DNA of 5,315 nt from Legionella genomosp. 1 (lineage in GTDB: Bacteria > Pseudomonadota > Gammaproteobacteria > Legionellales > Legionellaceae). The position numbers and the translations under genes are program-made. Where the stretch lies: NCBI GenBank assembly GCA_945865355.1, contig CAMBDN010000177.1:1-5315 (forward strand), read 5' to 3'. The notes beneath the pieces are model-generated. The model did no database searches. It was not told the DNA's origin and saw only the letters and a program-made list of their open reading frames with translations. Position 1 is the stretch's first letter, and each line of letters opens with the position of its first letter. Positions 1 through 5,315 of the stretch are shown here, in pieces.

Positions 1-25
1 ATTCTCTACGTGTTGTTGCGCTCAT
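1..25 (-). CDS. Possible 5' end of a divergent gene leaving the window (hypothetical)
   Basis: On the minus strand an ATG at 25-23 opens a frame that stays open to the window edge (MSATTRRE). A purine-rich GGGGG run at 31-35 lies five bases upstream and could serve as a Shine-Dalgarno site. Only eight codons are visible, so product and reality cannot be judged. The support is the start, the ribosome-site spacing, and the fact that 1-151 is otherwise empty of genes and lies upstream of a + strand gene. It could equally be chance. Confidence 0.2.
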
Positions 26-151
26 TTTTGCCCCCATCAAAATCTCTCATAAATATTAAAGAGTACGATTTTATTTGAGGCAACGGTTGACTAATAGTTC
101 ATTTTTTCATGAGGCAATGCGAGTGGGTAATTATAGTTGACGCCAGTCACT

Positions 152-876
152 ATGGATAAAAATTCAAATACTAAAACCATCGACACCTATCTTGGTCTTT
201 GTACTGAGGTTTATGAGTTGAGCAAACCAGATGCCCCAAGCGATGCATATGCATTTTATAGAGAATATGCAAAAGCAGCGAACGGTCCTATTTTAGAGCC
301 GATGTGTGGCACAGGCCGTTTTTTGCTGCCATTACTTAAAGAGGGATTCAATGTATATGGCTTTGATGCAAGCGATCATATGCTTAAAGTCTTGTATGCT
401 AAAGCCAAGGCTAAAAATCTAGAACCTACGGTATGGAAAGGGTTTGTTGAAGCGGCTCTTTCTGCTTAATAATCGATCTTGTTGCGGTGAAAACAGCACT
501 TAAAAGCATTTATGATCACCTAAGCAATGATGGTATTTTCTTATTTGAAGCAGAAACTTTACAAGCTGTTCCTCAAAAAGGCATATGGCGGGGTTCGGTA
601 TGGCCTAAACCAAATGGTCAAAAAATCATCTTAAGTGGACTTGCTACACTCCAAGACGATATTTGTACCAGCCTTTGTAAATATGAACTGATAGAAGCTG
701 GAAAGATTATCCATACAGAAATTGAAGAGCTGAAAGTGAGGATTTATAAGCATGATCAATTAATAGAAATGCTAAAAGATGCCGGCTTTAAACACATCAG
801 AACGCTCAAAGCTTTTGATCAATCTTCGCCGCTGGCTGACCAAGATGAGTCTATCGTTTATGAATGCAGGAAATAA
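152..876 (+). pseudogene. Class I SAM-dependent methyltransferase, broken by an internal deletion/frameshift
   Basis: This is a remnant of a small-molecule or unassigned class I methyltransferase. The first part (ATG at 152) carries the SAM-binding motif I, ILEPMCGTGRF (residues 47-57), then GFDAS with the acidic residue D72 expected to contact the SAM ribose. That frame runs into a TAA at 467-469 shortly after WKGFVE. From 451 the next frame reads SGSFCLI, then DLVAVKTALKSIY and DHLSNDGIFLFE, which is the usual middle and C-terminal part of such enzymes, ending ESIVYECRK at a TAA at 874-876. Between WKGFVE and SGSF about 12-15 residues, including the expected YDLI-type strand, are missing, so a deletion not divisible by three near 448-453 broke the gene (inference from family layout). 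The two parts total about 241 residues. A TTG at 137 is also in frame, but the ATG at 152 gives the more natural N-terminus; neither has a good ribosome site. The 3' end overlaps tspO by 17 bp, so the two were probably cotranscribed. The substrate is unknown. Confidence 0.82.
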
Positions 877-1339
877 AAACCACATCTCTTTAATCATCTG
901 GATTGTGGGGCTCATAGTGATTGGTTCAATCATCGGCTCTTTCACCAAACCAGAAATTAGTACTTAGTATAGCACCTTAAATCGCTCAAGCCTGACGCCA
1001 CCAAATTATGTATTTCCGGTCACTTGGACTATTTTGTACGGTGCCATTGGCGCTTGCGGTTGGCTCATTTGGTGCACCCCATCATTTCCCAAGCTAAGGG
1101 TTATTAAAACCTTATATGTGATCCAACTGATTTTAAACTGGAGCTGGACGCCTTTGTTTTTCCACTATCACTTAATAGGACTTTCCCTCATAATTTTGGG
1201 TTGCATGGATGTTTTGGTCGGTACACTCATTTGGTTTTCCTATCCGACGATAAGATCAGTATCGTTTCCCATGATTCCATATTTATTGTGGATTCTATTT
1301 GCTACAAACTTAAACTTTTACATATGGCAGCATAATTGA
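860..1339 (+). pseudogene. tspO: TspO/MBR family membrane protein, interrupted by an amber codon
   Basis: TspO (the bacterial relative of the mitochondrial benzodiazepine receptor) is a five-helix inner- or outer-membrane protein that binds porphyrins and related ligands. Reading from the ATG at 860, one frame covers 159 codons, the normal family length. It shows a hydrophobic first helix (about residues 9-28), TKPEIST, then a TAG at 965-967 (codon 36), then YSTLNRS, TPPNYVFPVTWTILYGAIG, and helices at about residues 58-71, 85-103, 105-128 and 135-155 with PYLLWILFATNLN near the end. The TAG stands exactly where the family has Trp in its conserved Trp-Tyr pair, so a single TGG to TAG change explains it. 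Everything downstream is in frame and family-like, with no further lesion. The regulator gene just downstream ends in TAG, so that codon appears to mean stop here. The TTG at 1034 opens the second half but would lack helix 1 and half the ligand loop, so a functional restart is unlikely. The start overlaps the methyltransferase remnant by 17 bp. Confidence 0.87.
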
Positions 1340-1378
1340 ATGGGGTGTTATTAAAATTAGCAATGGTGGTCAAGCATA

Positions 1379-1401
1379 AAAAATATAAATGTCGTATTTT
1401 T
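1379..1401. repeat. A/T-only inverted repeat upstream of the AraC-type gene
   Basis: AAAAATA at 1379-1385 and its exact reverse complement TATTTTT at 1395-1401 flank a nine-base centre. The dyad lies 38-60 bp before the regulator's start, where a promoter or autoregulatory operator would be expected. Because the arms contain only A and T in an A+T-rich gap, chance is quite possible. I see no convincing -35/-10 pair in 1340-1438 (TTAAAA at 1351 with CATAAA at 1375 is the best and is weak). Confidence 0.25.
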
Positions 1402-1438
1402 ACCCATCTAAACGGTTACAACTGAAGTACGGGATATT

Positions 1439-2287
1439 ATGAGTTACAAAGAACGAGTCGACAGAGTTATCAATTTTATAGGCAAGCATCTTGATGAAGA
1501 GCTTGAGCTGGATGAGCTTTGCCGTATCGCTTGTTTTTCAAAATATCATTTTCATCGGTTGTTTACGGTTTATACAGGGTTACCTCTAATGGGTTATATC
1601 AAGTGGCTGAGGCTCAAAAGAGCTGCTCATCAATTGATTGTACATAAAGAGGGATCAATTATTAACATTGCATTGGATGCCGGGTACGAGTCCCATGAAT
1701 CATTTAGTCGGGCTTTTAAACAAGTTTGCGGGCAAAGCCCCAGCGAATTTAGGTGTAGGGCTAATTGGGAAAGCTTTGAGAATCCACCGCAGCCAATGCA
1801 TATCAAAGGTGAAAAAATTATGACGATAACAATTAAAGAACTGCCATCTAAAAGGCTTGCCGTGATGGAACATCATGGAGACCCCATGAGATTATCCGAT
1901 ACGCTTGATAAACTCATTACATGGGCAAAGGCGCAGCCAATTAACCTAAAACCGAAACCAGGAGAAGCCTTTGGTTTTGGCTATCACGATCCAAGGGAAG
2001 TGAAGCCGGAAGAATTCCGTTTTGATTTAGCTTTGGCTGTTCCACAAGATTTTAAGTTGAATGACCAGGTTATAGAAAGAGCTCTACCTGCTGGGAGATA
2101 TGCTGTCACCACCCACAAAGGCTCTCGTGATAATATAGGTGACACGATTTACAGCCTGTATCGTGATTGGTTGCCGCAGTCCGGCGAAGAATTAGGGGAT
2201 CTTCCTTGTATATTTTGCTATTATAATTTTGATCATGAGGTGGCCGAGACAGAACTTTTGACGGAAATTTGGGTGCTTCTTAAATAG
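1439..2287 (+). CDS. AraC-family transcriptional regulator with C-terminal GyrI-like effector-binding domain
   Basis: This is an intact 282-residue cytosolic DNA-binding regulator. Residues 1-110 form the two helix-turn-helix AraC/XylS DNA-binding domain: LDELCRIACFSKYHFHRLF (about 24-42) is the first HTH, and INIALDAGYESHESFSRAFK (about 74-94) with the following GQSPSEFR is the second, more conserved one. From residue 128 (MTITIKELPSKRLAVM) to the end is a GyrI-like/SOUL-fold small-molecule domain, with LPAGRYAV in its middle and a final TEIWVLLK. The acidic residue E276 sits in the strand that in this family often lines the cationic-ligand pocket. The order HTH then GyrI-like is that of E. 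coli Rob and of multidrug-sensing AraC proteins, so a role in sensing an amphipathic or cationic drug is likely; ligand and targets are unknown. The start codon has only a weak GGGA six bases upstream. The gene follows the broken tspO by 99 bp and converges on the APH gene; a hairpin at 2303-2328 closes it. Confidence 0.92.
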   Translation: MSYKERVDRVINFIGKHLDEELELDELCRIACFSKYHFHRLFTVYTGLPLMGYIKWLRLKRAAHQLIVHKEGSIINIALDAGYESHESFSRAFKQVCGQSPSEFRCRANWESFENPPQPMHIKGEKIMTITIKELPSKRLAVMEHHGDPMRLSDTLDKLITWAKAQPINLKPKPGEAFGFGYHDPREVKPEEFRFDLALAVPQDFKLNDQVIERALPAGRYAVTTHKGSRDNIGDTIYSLYRDWLPQSGEELGDLPCIFCYYNFDHEVAETELLTEIWVLLK

Positions 2288-2302
2288 GCCTTTAATACGA
2301 TC

Positions 2303-2328
2303 ATTGGGGGGCAATTTCGCTCCTCAAT
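2303..2328 (+). terminator. Likely intrinsic terminator of the AraC-type gene
   Basis: ATTGGGGGGC (2303-2312) can pair with GCTCCTCAAT (2319-2328) over ten positions, eight Watson-Crick and two G-U, around a six-base AATTTC loop. It begins 15 bases after the AraC-type stop codon and is followed by a T-rich but interrupted tail (TTATTCATT). On the minus strand the two G-U pairs become A-C mismatches, so it should act mainly on + strand transcription, although it sits in the 44-bp gap between convergent genes. Confidence 0.6.
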
Positions 2329-2331
2329 TAT

Positions 2332-3207
2332 TCATTCAAATGCATAGGCATCAAAAATATTTGTTAACTGTTCGAAATAGCTTGTATCACAACCATCTTC
2401 TATTGCCCAAATCCAGCTAAGCGCCGCTTGCACAAAACACCAGTCAAGAATTCGCTTAGATGGTATATCAAGGAGATGAGCGAATCCTGTGATACGATTT
2501 TGGATAATCTCTGACGTATTTTGTACAGTTAGAAGATTTGGCATCGGATTCCTGATAAAAGCAGCTACTTCATAGGCCGGTTCGCCAATAACACCTTTGG
2601 GATCGATAACCAACCAACCATTGCCATTTTGTAAAATATTATCATGGTGCAGATCGCCATGAAGCAAAACATCTGGACCGGCCGTTTTTAAAAGCTGATC
2701 ACGAATTTCTCTGGCTTTTTGAAGATATTCCGCTGGTATGCTCCAATCTTTATCTAAGGCTGCAAGCCAATCTTTGATATGGGGAAATACGTGGGCACGC
2801 GGTATTGGTGCGTTGTGCAATCGCCTTATGACATTTGCAGTGATATTAATAGCCTTATCATCGTTTTCAGGAAAATGGGGGGTTAAAGAAACGCCTGGTA
2901 CTGCGCATTCAAGCAGAAGTAATCCATTATTTTCTGAAAGCACTTGGACAACACCAAATCCTGAAAAAGCCATCAGTGCTGCGGCTTCCCGTTTGAATCC
3001 ATCAATATCCAGACCTAACTTTAGAATAATAGGCTGGGAACCTTGAAAACCAGATAGTACATAATTGTAGCTTAAGTTGTTTACTGGTTTTAAGTTTGAT
3101 AATCGATAAGTCTCTGCCACCTGCGCAATTAGCTTTGGTAGGTTATCTAACCAATGTTTGCCATTTTCGCCATATAAATTAATGATGTTTTTTTCGAGTG
3201 CTTTCAT
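2332..3207 (-). CDS. APH(6)-type aminoglycoside (streptomycin) O-phosphotransferase
   Basis: This 291-residue cytosolic kinase would transfer phosphate from ATP to an aminoglycoside, by family analogy the 6-hydroxyl of streptomycin (aminoglycoside/hydroxyurea resistance kinase family, relatives of StrB). Visible motifs are: IILKLG with the ATP-binding Lys63, GFKREAAAL with the paired Glu74, LLLLECAVPG as the hinge (97-105), LLHGDLHHDNIL (181-192) with catalytic Asp185 and Asn190, and VIDPKGVIGEPAYE (200-213) with the Mg-binding Asp202. The DPKG-x-IGEP form is typical of the APH(6) branch rather than APH(3') enzymes. Length and all catalytic residues are intact, so it should be active. The start at 3207 overlaps the stop of the upstream kinase-like gene by four bases (ATGA), with a good GAGGAAA ribosome site eight bases before it. 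Chromosomal family members may act on other substrates, so a resistance phenotype is an inference. Confidence 0.9.
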   Translation of the reverse strand: MKALEKNIINLYGENGKHWLDNLPKLIAQVAETYRLSNLKPVNNLSYNYVLSGFQGSQPIILKLGLDIDGFKREAAALMAFSGFGVVQVLSENNGLLLLECAVPGVSLTPHFPENDDKAINITANVIRRLHNAPIPRAHVFPHIKDWLAALDKDWSIPAEYLQKAREIRDQLLKTAGPDVLLHGDLHHDNILQNGNGWLVIDPKGVIGEPAYEVAAFIRNPMPNLLTVQNTSEIIQNRITGFAHLLDIPSKRILDWCFVQAALSWIWAIEDGCDTSYFEQLTNIFDAYAFE

Positions 3208-4301
3208 GAGACATCTTTCCTCATGGAAATTCGATCGTGATCCTTCAAAGCCTCCGATGAGCTTGTTATCAGCAATTTCTCTAGTTGTATTGCAGGGTAT
3301 ATGGTTGATTTACTTTCTTTTTGAAGTTTTTGAAAGAATTTATCCATAGCCAGCGCAATAGGAGCGTATTGCTTGATAATAGCTGCAATAACAGGCGGCA
3401 CATTGTCGAGTTCGCCAGCAAGATATTCACGAAGCCGAATTTCCCATTGTTCCTTGCCAAAAAATGATGTGATAATACAGTGAAGCAGGTTTACAGCGTG
3501 GCACGCCTGGTCATATGACTGATGATGTTTTAAAAATTTAGTTTCTGCTTTTGAGAGATCAAATTTTGATGATAACGCCAACCCAAAATCACTTAAATAG
3601 AGCCGTTCCCCGTCGGTGAGTATATTCTTAAAGTGCGCATCAAAATGCATCAAACCGCGCGTATTCATATGCATGTTTGTGGCTTTGAGATGTTCATCTG
3701 CAAATGCAATCGCTTTTTCCGCTGCATCATCACCTTTGGCAATTTGAGCACTCAGCCACTCATGCAAATTTTGTGGGACATATTCAAGAAATAAAGCGAT
3801 ATGTGCTGATGCTTTATTGAGATCTTCAACACGTTTACGAATGACGCTGGAATTCTCCCAGTACTGACAGTATTTTTCGATATCACCCCAATAGTTGATA
3901 TTGATATCGCTTGTTCTACTGGGCAAAATACGCCAATGGTACATGATCGGAAAATTTACACATTCACCCGTGATCACCCAATTGGTTGTCATAATATGAG
4001 TTGCAAGTTCACGCCATGTTCCAAAGCCAGCAGAGCCAATGCCATATTGATAGCCCAGCGGTAGATTAAAAAGATTAGCTGTAGACATGAAATTTTGAGG
4101 TAGCTGCTCAAGATCAGTCAGCGGTACTTTTTTAACAAATACTGACGTGTCATCAATAGAAATTAAAGCAGATTTACCGCCGATACCTTCATGCAGTGGT
4201 TTTGCATCAGTCAAAATCTGCATTAGCTTCTCATTGCTCAGGCATGCGAGACTTGTGGAGACAACACTGTATTGTTTGATCCGAGCGCTGTAATTATTCA
4301 T
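3204..4301 (-). CDS. Protein-kinase-fold protein (atypical Ser/Thr-kinase-like phosphotransferase)
   Basis: This is a 365-residue soluble protein with a complete kinase core but no precise functional name. From the ATG at 4301: GIGGKS (39-44) is a glycine-rich loop, VFVKKV (54-59) supplies the ATP lysine (K57 or K58), ALFLEYVPQNLHEWL (169-183) is the hinge, GLMHFDAHFKNIL (216-228) is the catalytic loop with Asp221 and Asn226, and LSDFGLAL (236-243) holds the metal-binding DFG. Between lobes lies a long insert, FNLPLGYQYGIGSAGFGTWRELA and on to TTNWV and YHWRILP (about 78-127), that looks like a family signature. Target (protein or small molecule) is unknown. The frame is open upstream to 4481, but that extension overlaps the divergent gene; 4301 is chosen because the recognisable protein begins there and a GAGCAG lies nine bases before it. 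It is first in a two-gene operon, overlapping the APH(6) gene by four bases, which suggests a shared function. Confidence 0.83.
   Translation of the reverse strand: MNNYSARIKQYSVVSTSLACLSNEKLMQILTDAKPLHEGIGGKSALISIDDTSVFVKKVPLTDLEQLPQNFMSTANLFNLPLGYQYGIGSAGFGTWRELATHIMTTNWVITGECVNFPIMYHWRILPSRTSDININYWGDIEKYCQYWENSSVIRKRVEDLNKASAHIALFLEYVPQNLHEWLSAQIAKGDDAAEKAIAFADEHLKATNMHMNTRGLMHFDAHFKNILTDGERLYLSDFGLALSSKFDLSKAETKFLKHHQSYDQACHAVNLLHCIITSFFGKEQWEIRLREYLAGELDNVPPVIAAIIKQYAPIALAMDKFFQKLQKESKSTIYPAIQLEKLLITSSSEALKDHDRISMRKDVS
3216..3222 (-). promoter_or_regulatory. Ribosome binding site for the APH(6)-type gene inside the kinase-like gene
   Basis: On the minus strand GAGGAAA (3222 down to 3216) stands eight bases before the ATG at 3207-3205, still inside the last codons of the upstream gene. 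It fixes the APH start and, with the ATGA overlap, points to translational coupling of the two genes. Confidence 0.7.
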
Positions 4302-4358
4302 AAATATCTGCTCTGATTTTCGTAAGGTCGAATATTTTAAAAATCGATAATACAGGAA

Positions 4359-4377
4359 GGTGGCCATGTCAGCCACC
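4359..4377. promoter_or_regulatory. Perfect 6-bp hairpin/dyad in the divergent promoter region
   Basis: GGTGGC (4359-4364) and GCCACC (4372-4377) are exact reverse complements around a seven-base centre. The dyad sits in the middle of the 144-bp gap (4302-4445) between the divergent kinase-like and P-loop kinase genes. On the minus strand, CTGACA (4372 down to 4367) and TATTAT (4352 down to 4347) resemble -35 and -10 boxes, but the 14-base spacer is too short for a normal sigma-70 promoter. The dyad could be an operator for both genes or the arm of a small extragenic repeat. No promoter for the + strand gene is convincing. Confidence 0.35.
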
Positions 4378-4432
4378 GAGAGTCTGGGTGTTTTGTGGTA
4401 TCCTACAGGAGCGAAATCGAATGTTATTAAGC

Positions 4433-4438
4433 GGGGAG
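4433..4438 (+). promoter_or_regulatory. Ribosome binding site of the P-loop kinase gene
   Basis: GGGGAG seven bases before the ATG at 4446 is a near-ideal Shine-Dalgarno site. It settles this start, and so argues against the opposite-strand gene extending to 4481. Confidence 0.7.
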
Positions 4439-4445
4439 CATTAAC

Positions 4446-4961
4446 ATGAGCAACATAAAACGCATTTTTATCATTGGTCATTCAGGCGCAGGTAAAGGTG
4501 TTCTCGCCCAAGAGGTGGCTAAGAAGCTTGGCTGGAAATTTATCAATGCAGACGTTCTTGGATGTGTAGCTCACATTGGGCGCACTGTATCTGAAGTTGT
4601 GGGTGCAGAAGGCGAGCGAGCTTTTAATCGTTGCCTGACAGAAATCTTGACCCATCAGATAACCAAAGAAAATATAGTTGTCACCACTGATGAAAGCATT
4701 ACCTGCGATGAAAAAGCACGTGAGTTACTGAAATCAGAATTCACTGTTTACCTAAAAGTTAGCACGGCTGTGCAATTAGAACGTATTTCAGAAGGTGATT
4801 ATCGTCCATTACTGCCGGTAGATGATTTTGCTGCCCTCCTGGATAAACTTCGTGATGAACGGGATAGCTTATATGAACAAGTAGCAAGCTTTTCACTAAG
4901 CTCTGACAACGGCGATATAGAAGAACATGCGGTGAGCATCATAAAGGCCATGACAAAATAA
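4446..4961 (+). CDS. Shikimate kinase-family P-loop kinase with altered substrate site
   Basis: This 171-residue cytosolic ATP-dependent small-molecule kinase has the layout and length of AroK/AroL. Walker A is GHSGAGKG (11-18). WKFINAD (30-36) matches the shikimate-binding FIDTD/FYDSD strand and keeps Asp36. GRTVSEVVGAEGERAFNR (45-62) matches the region around the AroK FR-x-x-E motif, but the expected substrate Arg position is Asn61 (Arg62 follows). RPLLPVDD (120-127) keeps the lid Arg, and RDERDSLYEQVA (136-147) keeps the R-x-x-x-Y adenine-site motif with Arg139. The striking change is in VVTTDESITC (78-87): aligned with the AroK ATGGGSV, the Gly-Gly-Gly that binds shikimate is replaced by Asp82-Glu83-Ser84. 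ATP binding should be intact, but the substrate is probably not shikimate (inference). The gene is divergent from the kinase-like/APH(6) operon and 144 bp from it. A GNAT remnant follows directly. Confidence 0.82.
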   Translation: MSNIKRIFIIGHSGAGKGVLAQEVAKKLGWKFINADVLGCVAHIGRTVSEVVGAEGERAFNRCLTEILTHQITKENIVVTTDESITCDEKARELLKSEFTVYLKVSTAVQLERISEGDYRPLLPVDDFAALLDKLRDERDSLYEQVASFSLSSDNGDIEEHAVSIIKAMTK

Positions 4962-4963
4962 AT

Positions 4964-5156
4964 GACTGGATGATTCCTCTGATAGGTGCATTTGAGTCAA
5001 CGATTGACATTAGCTCGATGTATGCGGCTACTCATGAAAGCGCATTGAAAAAGAATATTAATCTTCGCCATTTCAGCTTATATAAACAAGAGACGCCAAT
5101 TGCATCGATTACTCTATCACTGCACAACGCTATTGTAAGGATAGACGATGTTGGCA
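4964..5156 (+). pseudogene. GNAT family N-acetyltransferase remnant, truncated at both ends
   Basis: This frame reads DWMIPLIGAFES, YAATHESALKKNINLRHFSLY, then TPIASITLSL and IVRIDDVG. HFSLY...PIASITLSL followed by a RIDDVGT-type strand is the central part of a GNAT acetyltransferase, just before the acetyl-CoA-binding loop (Q/R-x-x-G-x-G/A), which should come next. Instead the sequence meets the end of the insertion element at 5157, and the frame stops at 5174-5176. The 5' side is also short: about 100 N-terminal residues usual for this type of GNAT are absent, and the frame has a stop at 4904-4906 inside the preceding kinase gene. No credible start with a ribosome site is seen; the ATG at 4970 is internal to the homologous stretch. 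Without the CoA loop it cannot be active. Original substrate unknown. Confidence 0.7.
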
Positions 5157-5163
5157 CAGGGCA

Positions 5164-5203
5164 AGATCACGAGTGACTTTAAATTAATCTAATTATGTGA
5201 TCT
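5164..5203. repeat. Subterminal inverted repeat inside the IS left end
   Basis: AGATCAC (5164-5170) and GTGATCT (5197-5203) are exact reverse complements separated by 26 A/T-rich bases. They lie between the proposed IS tip and the transposase start, where transposase binding sites or a hairpin limiting read-in from outside could sit. Role is inferred from position only. Confidence 0.4.
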
Positions 5204-5233
5204 CATATCTCCTTTATAAATAAGGGAGCAAAA

Positions 5234-5315
5234 ATGACGTCCACAGTATCGTTAGTAGAATGTTTTTCAGTGATTCGAGATCCTCGGCCAGAAAGCAAAA
5301 TCGATCATGAGCTAA
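5234..5315 (+). CDS. ISAs1-family transposase, N-terminal fragment (cut by window edge)
   Basis: From the ATG at 5234, 27 codons are visible. SLVECFSVIRDPRPES (5-20) followed by KIDHEL is the characteristic start of the DDE_Tnp_1-associated domain of ISAs1/H-repeat transposases (F-x-x-I-x-DPR-x-x-x-K-x-x-H-x-L). AGGGAG at 5223-5228 gives a ribosome site five bases before the start. The catalytic DDE domain and the rest of the protein (usually 350-400 residues) lie beyond the window, so whether this copy is intact cannot be told. Confidence 0.85.
   Translation, partial: MTSTVSLVECFSVIRDPRPESKIDHEL

Larger units (their letters stand above)
5157..5315 (+). mobile_element. Left end of an ISAs1-family insertion sequence (runs off the window)
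   Basis: The element is recognised by the transposase N-terminus starting at 5234 and by the abrupt end of GNAT-like coding at about 5156. The likely boundary is CAGGGCAAGATCACGAG from 5157, because ISAs1-type ends commonly begin CAGGG (family knowledge). ISAs1 elements usually duplicate 8-10 bp of target, which would make the last bases before 5157 (GATGTTGGCA) the expected direct repeat. The right end lies outside the window, so the boundary is a prediction. Confidence 0.65.

Noticed and set aside
87..92. TTGACT as a -35 box for the methyltransferase
   Set aside because: No acceptable -10 sequence lies 16-18 bases downstream (110-115 reads TGAGGC).
779..859. TspO start upstream at 779
   Set aside because: The reading before 860 lies over the methyltransferase 3' coding region and has no membrane-protein character; the ATG at 860 gives the normal family N-terminus.
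1034..1339. Separate small membrane protein starting at TTG 1034
   Set aside because: It is the same frame as tspO, after the amber codon and a further stretch of clear TspO sequence (TPPNYVFPVTW). It is the 3' part of the pseudogene.
1638..1823. Plus-strand open frame of 61 codons inside the AraC-type gene
   Set aside because: A shadow in another frame of the second HTH region; the AraC protein is clearly the real product.
2738..3046. Plus-strand open frame of 102 codons
   Set aside because: Wholly antisense to the APH(6) catalytic gene, with no recognisable domain or ribosome site.
3158..3349. Plus-strand open frame of 63 codons
   Set aside because: Antisense to the coupled junction of the two minus-strand genes, with no features of its own.
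4302..4481. Sixty-codon N-terminal extension of the kinase-like protein (start at 4481)
   Set aside because: It would overlap the divergent P-loop kinase gene, which has a strong ribosome site. The extension shows no domain, and a 60-codon open run is not rare by chance. The ATG at 4301 fits better.
1..5315. CRISPR array, tRNA/rRNA, toxin-antitoxin or phage-defence cassette
   Set aside because: No regularly spaced repeats, no cloverleaf or rRNA-like stretch, and no recognisable toxin, antitoxin or defence domain on either strand.

Overview
The window is A+T-rich (by eye near 40% G+C). It reads as an accessory stretch of a gammaproteobacterial chromosome, perhaps a Legionella- or Coxiella-like host-associated lineage. 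That placement is a guess from base composition, gene types and visible gene decay; nothing in the window is diagnostic of a genus.

Layout. At the left (152-1339, + strand) lie two overlapping broken genes. The first is a class I SAM-dependent methyltransferase, interrupted by an internal deletion with a frameshift near position 450. The second is a TspO/MBR membrane protein whose conserved Trp-Tyr pair is hit by an in-frame amber codon at 965-967. After a 99-bp gap comes an intact AraC-type regulator with a C-terminal GyrI-like effector domain (1439-2287). A hairpin at 2303-2328 ends it against a convergent pair on the minus strand. That pair is a protein-kinase-fold protein (4301 down to 3204) followed, with an ATGA start/stop overlap, by an APH(6)-type aminoglycoside (streptomycin) phosphotransferase (3207 down to 2332). 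Divergent from this pair is a small P-loop kinase of the shikimate kinase family (4446-4961) that has lost the Gly-Gly-Gly substrate motif. It abuts a remnant of a GNAT acetyltransferase, truncated at its 5' side and cut at 5157 by the left end of an ISAs1-family insertion sequence. The start of that element's transposase runs off the right edge.

How the parts may work together. The intact core is a set of three phosphotransferase genes: a coupled protein-kinase-like/APH(6) operon and a divergent P-loop kinase. They share a 144-bp intergenic region that holds a perfect 6-bp hairpin. Next to them is a drug-sensor-type regulator. The theme fits small-molecule or antibiotic modification and response, but no substrate other than the aminoglycoside assignment can be read from sequence. 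Three of the seven substantial genes before the IS are broken, each by a different kind of lesion, which suggests ongoing genome decay. I found no RNA gene, CRISPR array or recognised defence system. The strongest novelty candidates are the atypical shikimate-kinase-like protein and the coupled kinase/APH pair.
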